A stretch of 19,765 bases of DNA from Minisyncoccota bacterium (lineage in GTDB: Bacteria > Patescibacteriota > Microgenomatia > UBA1400 > PJMF01), in assembly GCA_003518205.1 (NCBI GenBank), contig DOZC01000052.1, forward strand, positions 1-19,765, written 5' to 3'. The notes below the pieces were generated by a model. It made no database searches. It had not been told where the DNA came from and was given only the letters and a program-made list of their open reading frames with translations. The position numbers and the translations under genes are program-made. Below are positions 7,046-14,296 of this stretch, in pieces (the first letter of the stretch is position 1; the number at the start of each line of letters is the position of its first letter).

Positions 7046-7604
7046 GCATGACAATTTCGCCCTCATTATCAGCTGGAGTGAATTGGCGAAATCCCAAACT
7101 TTGGTAAACTTTTTTGGCTGGCAAATTTGTGGCTTGAGTTTGCAACCAAAGCTGACCGGTTGGAAAAGCCTGCCAGAGCGGAGTTTGACTAAAATATTCA
7201 AAAGCTGCTTCCAGCAAGGGTTTGGCTAAACCTTGACCTCGCACTTGGGCATAAAGTCTGATGGCAAAAGTCAGTTGGTATTTTGTCAACTCAACGGATG
7301 GTTGAAATAGCAGTTCTGCTGAAACTAATTCTGGTAAAGATTTTTGACTTAGCCAAACAATTCCCAACAAGTGATTTTGGGGCGAAATCAAACTCAAAAT
7401 TTCATGAGGCTGCCCCAACCAGTTCTCCAAAGCTTTGACCGAACCAAATCGAGTTGCGTCATGAGTGGTTTTCCTAACTAGGAAATCAGATTGACTCAGC
7501 TGCAGTAATTCTGTTTGTTGATCAAGAGTTAAACCTGGTTGCAACCATAACTCTGGAGTAGTTGTTGTTTTGGTGCGCCACAGCCAGCGCTTTGTTTGAA
7601 TCAT
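7020..7604 (-). CDS. GNAT-family N-acetyltransferase
   Basis: This is a 194-residue protein read from the ATG at 7604. An upstream in-frame start at 7712 would overlap the dehydrogenase gene by about 100 bases and adds a non-family N-terminus. The GNAT acetyl-CoA loop is visible as RGQGLAKPLLE, followed by the helix-strand pair NLPAKKVYQSLGFRQF typical of the C-terminal half of the fold. The enzyme should transfer an acetyl or acyl group from a CoA thioester to an amine; the substrate is not evident. It is the last gene of the repressor-thioredoxin-reductase-dehydrogenase unit, starting five bases after the dehydrogenase stop. Its own 3' end overlaps the convergent galU by 26 bases. Only a distant AGGA precedes the start, so translation may depend on the upstream gene. 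Confidence 0.75.
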   Translation of the reverse strand: MIQTKRWLWRTKTTTTPELWLQPGLTLDQQTELLQLSQSDFLVRKTTHDATRFGSVKALENWLGQPHEILSLISPQNHLLGIVWLSQKSLPELVSAELLFQPSVELTKYQLTFAIRLYAQVRGQGLAKPLLEAAFEYFSQTPLWQAFPTGQLWLQTQATNLPAKKVYQSLGFRQFTPADNEGEIVMLKTAVALQ

Positions 7605-7609
7605 AATTT

Positions 7610-8926
7610 TTATATATTTCCTCGCAGCAACATAGCATCTACCACTCGCTTGACTGCAGTGGCATAGGTGGCCAGTCTGCCAGGAAGTTTTTGAGTGGTT
7701 TTTATTTGCCACATTTGGTCAAAAGATTGATCCATCAGGACTTTTAACTTTGAAATTACCTCAGTTTTAGGCCAAGCATAGCCCTGAAGATTTTGGACCC
7801 ATTCAAAATATGATGTGGTCACCCCACCAGCATTGGCTAAAACATCTGGAATAACTTCAATTTTTCTTGTAGCCAAAATTTCATCGGCCTCGGGGGTAGT
7901 TGGACCATTGGCCATCTCCAGTACGGCTTTGGCACGGATTAATGGTGCTGTTTCAGTCGTAATCACATTTTCTAAAGCCGCTGGCACTAATACTGTCACC
8001 GGCAAAGCTAATAGTTCAGCGTTGGTGATGACTTTACCCAAACCAGTTTGACCCACCGAACCAGTAGTTTTTTTGGCTGCTAAAACTTGCTCTGGGTCTA
8101 AACCTTTGGGCTCATAAATTCCGCCTTTGGAATCAGAAACTGCCGCGACTTTAAAACCTGCTTTAGCACTGTGATAAGCAAACCAATAGCCCACATTGCC
8201 AAATCCCTGAATTGCCACCGAGATTTTTTTATGATCTGTTTGACTCAGTTTTTCAGCTAACTTGATCAAAGTAAACACTCCCGCCAAACCAGTGGCCTCT
8301 TCTCGGCCTTCTGAACCACCCAACCCTAGAGGTTTGCCAGTAAAAGTCGCCAGGGGATTAACTTCAAACGCTGTCTGACCCTGTTCCAATTTAGCTCGCT
8401 GGGCTTTCTGATATTCATCTACCATCCAAGCCATGATTTGGCCGGTAGTATTAACATCTGGAGCCGGTACATCCACCCAGGGTCCAATCCAGGGCGCCAA
8501 CCAGGCGGCGTACGCTCGACTTAATCGTTCTAACTCAGTTAAACTCAAAAGCTTGGGATCCACCACGATACCACCTTTGGCGCCACCATAAGGAATACCG
8601 GTGACCGCACATTTCCAGGTCATCCAGGTGGACAAAGCCTTGACTTCCGCCTCAGTCACATTCGGGTGAAATCTAATCCCACCTTTGTATGGACCGCGGG
8701 CGGCATTATGCTGAGCTCTAAAAGCTAAAAATTTCCGAAACTTCCCAGAATCAAGTTGAATTTTAAGTTGGGTCTTGAGCATTCGATCTGGAGTTTTTAA
8801 ACGCTTAATAGCAGTTTCAAATTTTTTGAGTTGACCAGCTGATTCGGCATAAAGCGGTCGCAGCACCGCAGCCACATGATCTAGTTGAACTAGGGCATTT
8901 TGGTAGGGATCAGATTGGTGAGACAT
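7610..8926 (-). CDS. gdhA: Glutamate dehydrogenase (Glu/Leu/Phe/Val dehydrogenase family)
   Basis: At 438 residues this has the size and motifs of hexameric glutamate dehydrogenase. The substrate domain shows KGGIRFHP (81-88), Lys105 in MTWKCAV, GGAKGG with Lys117, and Asp157 in VPAPDVNT. The Rossmann domain shows GFGNVG (241-246). It interconverts glutamate and 2-oxoglutarate with ammonia using NAD(P)H; the DSKGG following the second strand does not settle the cofactor. A related leucine or phenylalanine dehydrogenase is unlikely, as those are shorter. The gene lies 13 bases after thioredoxin reductase with a purine-rich AGAAAGA before its ATG, so it belongs to the same transcript as the thioredoxin pair. 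That partnership with redox genes is uncommon and suggests that reductant supply or glutamate pools are adjusted together with thiol stress. Confidence 0.9.
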   Translation of the reverse strand: MSHQSDPYQNALVQLDHVAAVLRPLYAESAGQLKKFETAIKRLKTPDRMLKTQLKIQLDSGKFRKFLAFRAQHNAARGPYKGGIRFHPNVTEAEVKALSTWMTWKCAVTGIPYGGAKGGIVVDPKLLSLTELERLSRAYAAWLAPWIGPWVDVPAPDVNTTGQIMAWMVDEYQKAQRAKLEQGQTAFEVNPLATFTGKPLGLGGSEGREEATGLAGVFTLIKLAEKLSQTDHKKISVAIQGFGNVGYWFAYHSAKAGFKVAAVSDSKGGIYEPKGLDPEQVLAAKKTTGSVGQTGLGKVITNAELLALPVTVLVPAALENVITTETAPLIRAKAVLEMANGPTTPEADEILATRKIEVIPDVLANAGGVTTSYFEWVQNLQGYAWPKTEVISKLKVLMDQSFDQMWQIKTTQKLPGRLATYATAVKRVVDAMLLRGNI

Positions 8927-8939
8927 AAAAAAAATCTTT

Positions 8940-10016
8940 CTAATTTGTTTCTAGCCACCGCTCGGCATCCAAAGCAGCCTGACAACCCATGCCAGCGGCA
9001 GTGATAGCTTGTTTATATCGCAAATCCACCACATCTCCCGCCGCAAAGACTCCTTCAATCGAAGTCATGGTTGGAAACTGAACCAAACCAGCTTTCAAGG
9101 CCTGACTAGCTCGAGTTAAACCTAATTCGCTATAACTTTGACTGGTCACAATATATCCGTGAGCATCTAACTCCAACTGCCCCGCAAACACACCGCTTAC
9201 GGGCTTATGTCCAATAGCCATAAATAAACCATCAGCTGGCAACTCTTGTTTGATGATTTTGCCATCAGTCTCGATTGTTTCCAAACCAATTCTTTCGATT
9301 TTGTCAGTGCCGATAATCTCAGTTACCGTAGTTTTCCAACGAACTTTGATTTGGGGATGGTTTAGAACTCGATCCTGCATAATTTTGCTGGCTCGAAAAC
9401 TATCTCGTCGGTGCAAGATCGTGACTTGATCGGTAAACTTGGCAAGTGCTAGTGCATCTTCCATGGCGCTATCACCTCCTCCAACTACAAAAACGCGTTT
9501 TTGCCTAAAGAAGGCTGCATCGCAAACAGCACAAACACTTAAGCCTTTGCCCAAGAATGATTGCTCATTCTCCAAGCCCAGCATAACTCCACTCGCTCCA
9601 GTACTAACTACAACAGCTTCAGCCAAAATTTCAGCCGGTTGGTGTTTAATAGTTGCGGTAATCTCCGCCATCCTATTGGGTTCTGATCGTTTGTATTCAT
9701 CGGGACTAACTCCCTTGGGTAAGCTAGTCCAAAGTTGAAAAGGTCGCTGGGAAAAATCTACCGCCGTAATGAGTTGATCTTTAACTTCCGCTCCAAATCG
9801 AGCGGCTTGCTGCCTTAAACTCCACATAAATTTTGGGCCCATCACGCCTTCCGGAAAACCGGGAAAGTTTTCCAGCTCAGTGGTATACATTAACTGACCG
9901 CCGCTCTCCACCCCGGTATAAACTGCCGGAGCCATTTGAGCCCGAGCAGTATAAATGGCAGCGGTATAACCAGCCGGTCCTGAACCTATGATAACTAAAC
10001 GTTTCTTTTCCGACAT
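8940..10016 (-). CDS. trxB: Thioredoxin reductase
   Basis: The 358-residue flavoprotein shows the FAD-binding GSGPAGYTAA (11-20), the redox CAVC (162-165), the NADPH-binding GGGDSAMEDALALA (179-192) with HRRDSFRAS (202-210), and the C-terminal FAD motif VFAAGDV. It passes electrons from NADPH through FAD to thioredoxin in the cytoplasm. It is some 30-40 residues longer than the usual enzyme because of an insert at about 96-128 in the first FAD domain (near SPDEYKRSEPNR), just before VVVSTGA. The active-site CAVCDA has Ala where Gly is usual. It directly follows thioredoxin by 24 bases, so both halves of the system are made from one mRNA. The HRR signature supports NADPH rather than a ferredoxin-dependent relative. 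Confidence 0.93.
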   Translation of the reverse strand: MSEKKRLVIIGSGPAGYTAAIYTARAQMAPAVYTGVESGGQLMYTTELENFPGFPEGVMGPKFMWSLRQQAARFGAEVKDQLITAVDFSQRPFQLWTSLPKGVSPDEYKRSEPNRMAEITATIKHQPAEILAEAVVVSTGASGVMLGLENEQSFLGKGLSVCAVCDAAFFRQKRVFVVGGGDSAMEDALALAKFTDQVTILHRRDSFRASKIMQDRVLNHPQIKVRWKTTVTEIIGTDKIERIGLETIETDGKIIKQELPADGLFMAIGHKPVSGVFAGQLELDAHGYIVTSQSYSELGLTRASQALKAGLVQFPTMTSIEGVFAAGDVVDLRYKQAITAAGMGCQAALDAERWLETN

Positions 10017-10040
10017 AGCTGTGTTGCCTTAAATAACTGG

Positions 10041-10409
10041 CTAACTAACTTTTAAAGCTTTTTCAAGCATCTGACGATAACCTTCTTCGCCTGGAAAACC
10101 AACTTGACGATCAATAATTTCGATTTGGTCGGTTGGGGATTTTTTAAAGATAATCACTGTCGGAATACTCATTACGCCGTACTGTTGAGCAATTTCACCA
10201 TTTTCATCCACATCCAGCTTGGCGATGATAGCTTGACCAGCGTATTCTTTAGCCAATTTATCAATCACCGGAGCCGCCATTTGACAGGGACCACACCAAT
10301 GAGCAAAGAAATCTACCATGACGGGTTGATTGGTTCCCATTAAGGTTGATTGAAAATCAGCCACAGTGAGATGTCTGGCTCCATCGGTTTTTGTTTCAGA
10401 ATCTGACAT
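10041..10409 (-). CDS. trxA: Thioredoxin
   Basis: The 122-residue product has the thioredoxin fold with active site WCGPC (38-42), preceded by VDFFAHW and followed by the KLDVDENGEIAQQYGV strand-helix and the cis-proline loop SIPTVIIF. It reduces protein disulfides and is recycled by the reductase encoded immediately downstream. About 14 polar residues precede the fold; there is no signal peptide, so it is cytoplasmic. GAAAGG five bases before the ATG (plus-strand 10415-10420) is a good Shine-Dalgarno, as expected for an internal operon gene. It starts 22 bases after the CsoR-family repressor gene, so its expression should follow that repressor. Confidence 0.95.
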   Translation of the reverse strand: MSDSETKTDGARHLTVADFQSTLMGTNQPVMVDFFAHWCGPCQMAAPVIDKLAKEYAGQAIIAKLDVDENGEIAQQYGVMSIPTVIIFKKSPTDQIEIIDRQVGFPGEEGYRQMLEKALKVS

Positions 10410-10431
10410 AATTGCCTTTCAGTTTCTTAAA

Positions 10432-10725
10432 TTAATTTCTAAATAACTCTTTTAATAATTCATCCAAATCTTCAAGTCGACGCTCCTTAGTGCAGCGAGT
10501 GGCTTCACCAGTTAATAAATCTCGAGCCACGCGACTAAGAGAATTGCGAGCCGCGATCACTTGTCTCACAATATCAATACAAGTCCGTTCATCTTCATAC
10601 ATGCTAATCAAACCATCAAGTTGACCTCGAATTCGGCGCAGTTGAACTAAAACTTGATCAGAGTTTTTTGGAGCCTCATCGATGATAACTGGAGTTGTTG
10701 AAAATTGAGAACTGCAACAATTCAT
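10432..10725 (-). CDS. CsoR/CstR-family transcriptional repressor
   Basis: Read from the ATG at 10725 this is a 97-residue all-helical repressor of the CsoR/RcnR/FrmR/CstR family (DUF156). The core runs from LVQLRRIRGQLDGLISMYE through TCIDIVRQ to LLTGEATRC. The two sensor cysteines are present, C49 and C78. The position of the copper-binding His (four before the second Cys in mycobacterial CsoR) is Glu74. Loss of this His with both Cys kept is the pattern of CstR-like persulfide/thiol sensors rather than copper sensors, which suits control of thioredoxin genes. Two more Cys (C3, C4) lie in an extra N-terminal tail. A longer TTG start was rejected because it would place coding sequence across the promoter and palindrome at 10735-10764. 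It should repress itself and the four genes downstream; this is inferred. Confidence 0.85.
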   Translation of the reverse strand: MNCCSSQFSTTPVIIDEAPKNSDQVLVQLRRIRGQLDGLISMYEDERTCIDIVRQVIAARNSLSRVARDLLTGEATRCTKERRLEDLDELLKELFRN

Positions 10726-10734
10726 AGCGTTTTT

Positions 10735-10764
10735 AAGATACCCCCATGGGGTATATGTTGTCAA
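10735..10764 (-). promoter_or_regulatory. Promoter of the repressor-thioredoxin operon
   Basis: On the minus strand a perfect TTGACA (plus-strand 10759-10764) is followed after 18 bases by TATCTT (10735-10740). The -10 ends nine bases before the ATG at 10725, so any leader is only two or three bases long. The 18-base spacer is filled by the G/C-tract palindrome. Confidence 0.7.
10738..10754. promoter_or_regulatory. Operator-like palindrome for the CsoR/CstR-family repressor
   Basis: ATACCCC and GGGGTAT form a perfect seven-base inverted repeat around the centre CAT. Palindromes with C and G tracts flanked by A/T are the known targets of CsoR-family repressors. This one lies between the -35 and -10 and covers half of the -10, so a bound repressor would block RNA polymerase. 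No second copy was noticed elsewhere in the window. Confidence 0.75.
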
Positions 10765-10824
10765 GCAGGATTTGGGTGGCACCAAGCTTGAGCTGAGCAA
10801 AATTTGATCTTGATGCAACCAAAC

Positions 10825-12651
10825 CTAACGTAGTTTTTGTTGCAAAGTCACAATTTGCTGTAGTAAGCGACCAATTTCCTGATCATTTGCCGGAGTTTTG
10901 GTTTGCAATCCATCGAGTCGATTCAACTGGGTTTGAATTTTTTGGAGTTCGTGTTGAAAATGAAGTTTTTTGAGTTCCGGAATAATTTTTTGCCACTCCT
11001 CAGTGATAGCTGACGGCTCCACAATTTCATCAAATAGTGGATTTGAAAACCACAGAAACACTTGAGCTTGAAGGTCGCTGGCTAGAGATTGAGAAAATTT
11101 TCCTAAATCAAAGGCTTTTTTAGCATTTGCTTCAATCAAAAGTTTTTCCAACACCGTCTGACTACCAAACTCGAGCAATTTTAATTCCATCAACTCAGTG
11201 ACTCGCTCTAATAATTCGGGGGTTGAACTATGAAGCATCAAATATAAAGCGTATTGTTCCAGCTGCTGTTTTTTGGTCAACGCAATTGGTTCTACAGCAT
11301 CAGATTTTTTTGGCATTTGTCGAAGTGATTGAGGGGAATTTTTGGGCTGGGCAAATTTGATCAAATCTTTGGCTACCAAATCGGCTCTGACATTTATAGC
11401 CGTGGCTAGTTTTTGGAGATAAAAATCTTGTTCCACCGCATGAGTAATCCGACTAAAAACCGGAGCTAACTCATCAATAATTTGTTTTTTGCCATCAGGA
11501 GTCTGAGGGTTAAATCTTTCTAGTGCCGCCCGAAGTAAAAACTCATAAGCTGAAACTGACTGCTCAGCCAGAGTCCGCCAAAGTTTGGGATTAGTTCTGG
11601 CGATCTCATCTGGATCTTTACCACTCAATCCCGCCGCCAAAAGTTCCGGAGAGTGACCAAAATCAATTACCCGCAACTCCAAAGGCGTGGCCGCAATCAA
11701 TTCTATAGCTCGTTGAGTCGCTTTAATACCAGCTCCATCTGCATCTAAAGCCAGCAAAACTTGATTGGCTACACGACCAAGAAGTTTAATTTGACCCTCA
11801 GTTAAAGCCGAGCCTTTGATAGCCACCACCTGATTAACATGAGCTTGAGTCGAAGAGATTAAATCAAACTCACCTTCCATCACAATAACTTGGTTAAGTT
11901 TTTTAATTTCATGAAACAGCTCACTATAACCGTAAAGCAACTCTGATTTGTGATACAACCCAGTTTCGGGAGAATTAATATATTTTGCCTCTTTGGCATT
12001 TGCGTTTAACAGGCGACCGGAAAACCCCACCACCTGACCTCGGTGATTTCGTAGCGGGAACATGAGTCGGCCTCGAAATCGATCATAAGCTCGATTTTGT
12101 TGACCCATGACCACTAGTCCAGCTCGGTCTAAATCTGCGATGGTATAAGATTTTTTTTGAGTTAAATACTTAATCAATTCATCCCAAGAAGGCAAGGCCA
12201 ATCCTAATTGAAATAACTTGATCGATTCTTGAGTCACTCCTCGCTGTTTGAGATAAGCTCGACCGGCTTCACCAGCTCGATGTTTGGTTAATAAATAGTG
12301 ATAATATTCCCGAGTTAAATCTAAAATCTCCAAAGATTTTTCTCTGATGGCATCATCGCCAGTTGGCGCAAACGACTCAAGTATAATTCCAGCTTTGTCA
12401 GCTAACATTTTCAAACTCTCCGAGAAAGTCATGCCTTCATATCGTTCCAAAAACTCAAACACGTCACCGCTGGCGCCGCATCCAAAACAACGATAGCGTT
12501 GCATGGCTTCACTCACAAAAAATGACGGGGATTTTTCGCTATGAAAAGGACACAAACCTCGAAAATTCACGCCGGATCGATCCAACTTAATCCGTTCGCC
12601 AATGATTTCCACCAAACTAGTGGCTTGCTTGATTGCTTGAATTTGAGACAT
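10825..12651 (-). CDS. dnaG: DNA primase
   Basis: The 608-residue primase has the N-terminal zinc-binding domain with C34, H37, C55 and C58 (CPFH and CFGC), the catalytic core with the RFRGRLMFPL segment (191-200), and a TOPRIM domain in which E259 (MEGEFDLI) and D303/D305 (ALDADGAG) are the metal-binding residues. The usual EGYMDV appears as EGEFDLI. The last 150 residues are poorly conserved and should contain the helicase-interacting region. It makes RNA primers at the replication fork. The gene is divergent from the MazG-like gene and lies about 100 bases upstream of the redox operon, which has its own promoter. No rpoD, a common dnaG neighbour, is in the window. A weak -10 (TAAAAT, plus-strand 12678-12683) would give a leader of about 20 bases ending in GGAAACCT. 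Confidence 0.93.
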   Translation of the reverse strand: MSQIQAIKQATSLVEIIGERIKLDRSGVNFRGLCPFHSEKSPSFFVSEAMQRYRCFGCGASGDVFEFLERYEGMTFSESLKMLADKAGIILESFAPTGDDAIREKSLEILDLTREYYHYLLTKHRAGEAGRAYLKQRGVTQESIKLFQLGLALPSWDELIKYLTQKKSYTIADLDRAGLVVMGQQNRAYDRFRGRLMFPLRNHRGQVVGFSGRLLNANAKEAKYINSPETGLYHKSELLYGYSELFHEIKKLNQVIVMEGEFDLISSTQAHVNQVVAIKGSALTEGQIKLLGRVANQVLLALDADGAGIKATQRAIELIAATPLELRVIDFGHSPELLAAGLSGKDPDEIARTNPKLWRTLAEQSVSAYEFLLRAALERFNPQTPDGKKQIIDELAPVFSRITHAVEQDFYLQKLATAINVRADLVAKDLIKFAQPKNSPQSLRQMPKKSDAVEPIALTKKQQLEQYALYLMLHSSTPELLERVTELMELKLLEFGSQTVLEKLLIEANAKKAFDLGKFSQSLASDLQAQVFLWFSNPLFDEIVEPSAITEEWQKIIPELKKLHFQHELQKIQTQLNRLDGLQTKTPANDQEIGRLLQQIVTLQQKLR

Positions 12652-12753
12652 AGGTTTCCAAAAAATTTGGCTAGTTCATTTTAGCGCACTTTGACTCAAA
12701 AGCGAAAGAAAACCAAAACTGACCTTGGTTTTAACTTGTGATAAGCTAGAGTT
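12652..12753. promoter_or_regulatory. Divergent promoter region between dnaG and the MazG-like gene
   Basis: For the rightward gene an extended -10, TG-T-GATAAG at 12737-12745, ends eight bases before the ATG at 12754, with only weak -35 matches (CTGACC or ACTGAC near 12718-12724). For dnaG a TAAAAT lies on the minus strand at 12678-12683, again with a poor -35. Both calls are modest. Confidence 0.4.
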
Positions 12754-13152
12754 ATGAAAAAATTTTCCATTAAACCCGCCTCAGTTAAGCCAAATCCAAC
12801 CAAATCTCTGCCGATTAAGCCTGAACATCCCAATTATTCCACTCCCTTCAATGAATATTTTCGATTATTAAACGAGGTTGATGGCAAACAGCGTTACTCC
12901 GATGAGTTTGGATCAATCATGATTTTGGGATTAGTCGAAGAAGTTGGAGAAATGGCCAGAGCCTATTTGGCCAAACATGGCCGGAAAAAACTCAATTTAG
13001 CGGCTCAAAGTGATGAAACTTATCGCGAAGAATTGGGTGACTTACTCCTCACAATTTTGCGCTTTGCCAGAATTAAAAAAATCAATTTAGATGAACGGGT
13101 TCGTTATTCCATCGATAAAGTTAAAGCCAGAAAGCTCAAACCTAAGGAATAA
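12754..13152 (+). CDS. MazG-like nucleotide pyrophosphohydrolase
   Basis: The 132-residue protein has a Lys/Pro-rich N-terminal tail of about 25 residues followed by one all-alpha NTP-PPase domain. The metal-binding acidic motifs are visible: E62-E63-x-x-E66 in GLVEEVGEMARA and E93-x-x-D96 in REELGDLLLT. Such small single-domain relatives of MazG hydrolyse (d)NTPs to the monophosphate and pyrophosphate and remove unwanted nucleotides. The gene is followed two bases later by a Nudix hydrolase with its own Shine-Dalgarno, so the two form a small housecleaning operon. Exact substrate specificity cannot be read. Sequence before residue 26 looks unstructured and may be a tail or an annotation extension, though no internal ATG lies close before the domain. 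Confidence 0.8.
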   Translation: MKKFSIKPASVKPNPTKSLPIKPEHPNYSTPFNEYFRLLNEVDGKQRYSDEFGSIMILGLVEEVGEMARAYLAKHGRKKLNLAAQSDETYREELGDLLLTILRFARIKKINLDERVRYSIDKVKARKLKPKE

Positions 13153-13154
13153 CC

Positions 13155-13610
13155 ATGATCAAATGTCAATTTGAAAATGGTGGTCAGGCTAATCTACGTC
13201 ACGTGGTAGTTGATACTATCGTGCTCAACTCAGATCAAACCCAAGTTTTACTAGTGAAACGAGTCGCCAAATTATTGGAAGGTGGCAAGTGGGCTTTGGT
13301 GGGAGGTTATGTGGAACGAGATGAAACTTTGGCTGAAGCTGTGAGGCGAGAAGTTAAAGAAGAAACTGGTTATGAAATTGATACTCCAACTTTAATAAAA
13401 ATTAATGATTCTCCCCACCGTCCTCATGAAGACCGCCAAAATGTGTCATTTGTGTTTGTGTGTCATGTTAAAACTAAAACAGGCTCAGCTGATTGGGAAA
13501 GCTCAGCTCAGCAATGGTTTAATCTCACTGATTTGCCTGCTTTAGAAACAATTGCTTTTGATCACGGCCAAAACCTAAAATTTTGGTTAGCGAGTCAACA
13601 AAAAACCTAA
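13155..13610 (+). CDS. Nudix hydrolase
   Basis: This is a 151-residue protein with a complete Nudix box at 51-73 (G-x5-E-x7-REVKEETGY), matching the GX5EX7REUXEEXGU pattern, including the metal-binding Glu pair E69-E70. The N-terminal strand HVVVDTIVLNSDQTQVLLVKR and GGKWALVGGYVE are typical. The family hydrolyses nucleoside diphosphates linked to another group; candidates are oxidised nucleotides, ADP-ribose or NADH, and none can be singled out. AAGGA six bases before the ATG (13144-13148) is a strong Shine-Dalgarno, as expected for the second gene of an operon. It ends inside a bidirectional terminator shared with the convergent transporter gene. Confidence 0.85.
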   Translation: MIKCQFENGGQANLRHVVVDTIVLNSDQTQVLLVKRVAKLLEGGKWALVGGYVERDETLAEAVRREVKEETGYEIDTPTLIKINDSPHRPHEDRQNVSFVFVCHVKTKTGSADWESSAQQWFNLTDLPALETIAFDHGQNLKFWLASQQKT

Positions 13611-13626
13611 ATTTCCTAGGTTTTTT
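13600..13626. terminator. Bidirectional intrinsic terminator
   Basis: AAAAAACCTA (13600-13609) and TAGGTTTTTT (13617-13626) form a perfect ten-base stem with a seven-base loop. Each strand ends in a run of T after the stem core, so the hairpin can stop transcription in both directions. The stop codons of both convergent genes (13608-13610 and 13616-13618) lie within it. Confidence 0.85.
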
Positions 13627-14281
13627 TGGGTCGCAACCACGTCACTCCCCAATAAACGAGTGGAGTTTCAAAAACTGAAAAACTACATTTAAGTAACCAA
13701 TAGGGCAAAATTAAACTTACCAAAAACTGCCAATTAGCTGCTAGAGGTTTTTCCAAAGCATAAAAAGCTAACGTCATAAAGATTGAAGTATCCACAAATT
13801 GTGAAGCAAAATTTGACAGATTGTTGCGCAACCATAATTTACTTTGACCGAATTTAGCTCGGAGTTTGGCGAAAACCCAAACATCCAATAACTCGGCACT
13901 GGCAAAAGCTATCAAGCTGGCCGAGGCAATGCGCAGACTTTGAGTAAAAATTAAATCGTAGGCCGCTTCACTAGTTTGAAAGCGCGATGATGGTGGTAAA
14001 TGAGTGGCTATCAAACCAAATCCCAACAACAAGGCCACCATTAACAACCCCGACCAAACTACACTTTTGGCTCTGGCTCTACCAAAAACTTCACTAATGA
14101 CATCATTGATTGTAAAGACAATCGGTAGAATAAAAATCGCCACACTCGCGTTGAGTTGGTAGCTTCCCAATTTCACCAAAGGAAAAGTCTTACCTCCCAT
14201 TAATTCAGCCACCAAAATACAAAAAATATAAAGTGCAACTAGAAGATCCAGTTTTTCAATTTTTGGTTTTGGCTGCGACAT
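13616..14281 (-). CDS. yhhQ: Queuosine precursor transporter (YhhQ/VUT family)
   Basis: The 221-residue membrane protein has about six helices and the family signatures: AELMGGKTFPL in the first helix, INDVISEVFGRARAKSVVW, and the diagnostic SAELLDVWVFAKLRAKFG...LWLRNN...SQFVDTSIF region at about 127-168. Members take up queuosine precursors (preQ0, preQ1 or queuine, depending on species), so the organism probably salvages the base for tRNA modification rather than making it. No tgt or other queuosine gene is in the window, so the exact substrate is open. It is transcribed alone, with an extended -10 six bases before its ATG, and ends in the bidirectional terminator shared with the Nudix gene. 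Confidence 0.87.
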   Translation of the reverse strand: MSQPKPKIEKLDLLVALYIFCILVAELMGGKTFPLVKLGSYQLNASVAIFILPIVFTINDVISEVFGRARAKSVVWSGLLMVALLLGFGLIATHLPPSSRFQTSEAAYDLIFTQSLRIASASLIAFASAELLDVWVFAKLRAKFGQSKLWLRNNLSNFASQFVDTSIFMTLAFYALEKPLAANWQFLVSLILPYWLLKCSFSVFETPLVYWGVTWLRPKKT

Positions 14282-14284
14282 GGG

Positions 14285-14296
14285 GAGAGTATATCA
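14285..14296 (-). promoter_or_regulatory. Extended -10 promoter of the queuosine precursor transporter gene
   Basis: On the minus strand TGA-TATACT forms an extended -10 (TATACT at plus-strand 14288-14293) ending six bases before the ATG at 14281. The -35 is not evident, as is common with extended -10 promoters. The TGA of this element is close to the end of the upstream synthetase gene, so the promoter partly overlaps coding sequence. Confidence 0.55.

Noticed and set aside
7605..7712. Longer acetyltransferase frame beginning at 7712
   Set aside because: It overlaps the end of the glutamate dehydrogenase gene and its N-terminus looks like an out-of-frame translation of it.
10726..10818. TTG start at 10818 giving a 128-residue version of the CsoR-family repressor
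   Set aside because: The extra 31 codons would run through a TTGACA/TATCTT promoter and the operator palindrome; the ATG at 10725 gives a normal family length.
13568..13586. CCAAAA/TTTTGG inverted repeat
   Set aside because: It lies inside the Nudix coding region without a following T run; the real terminator is 15 bases further on.
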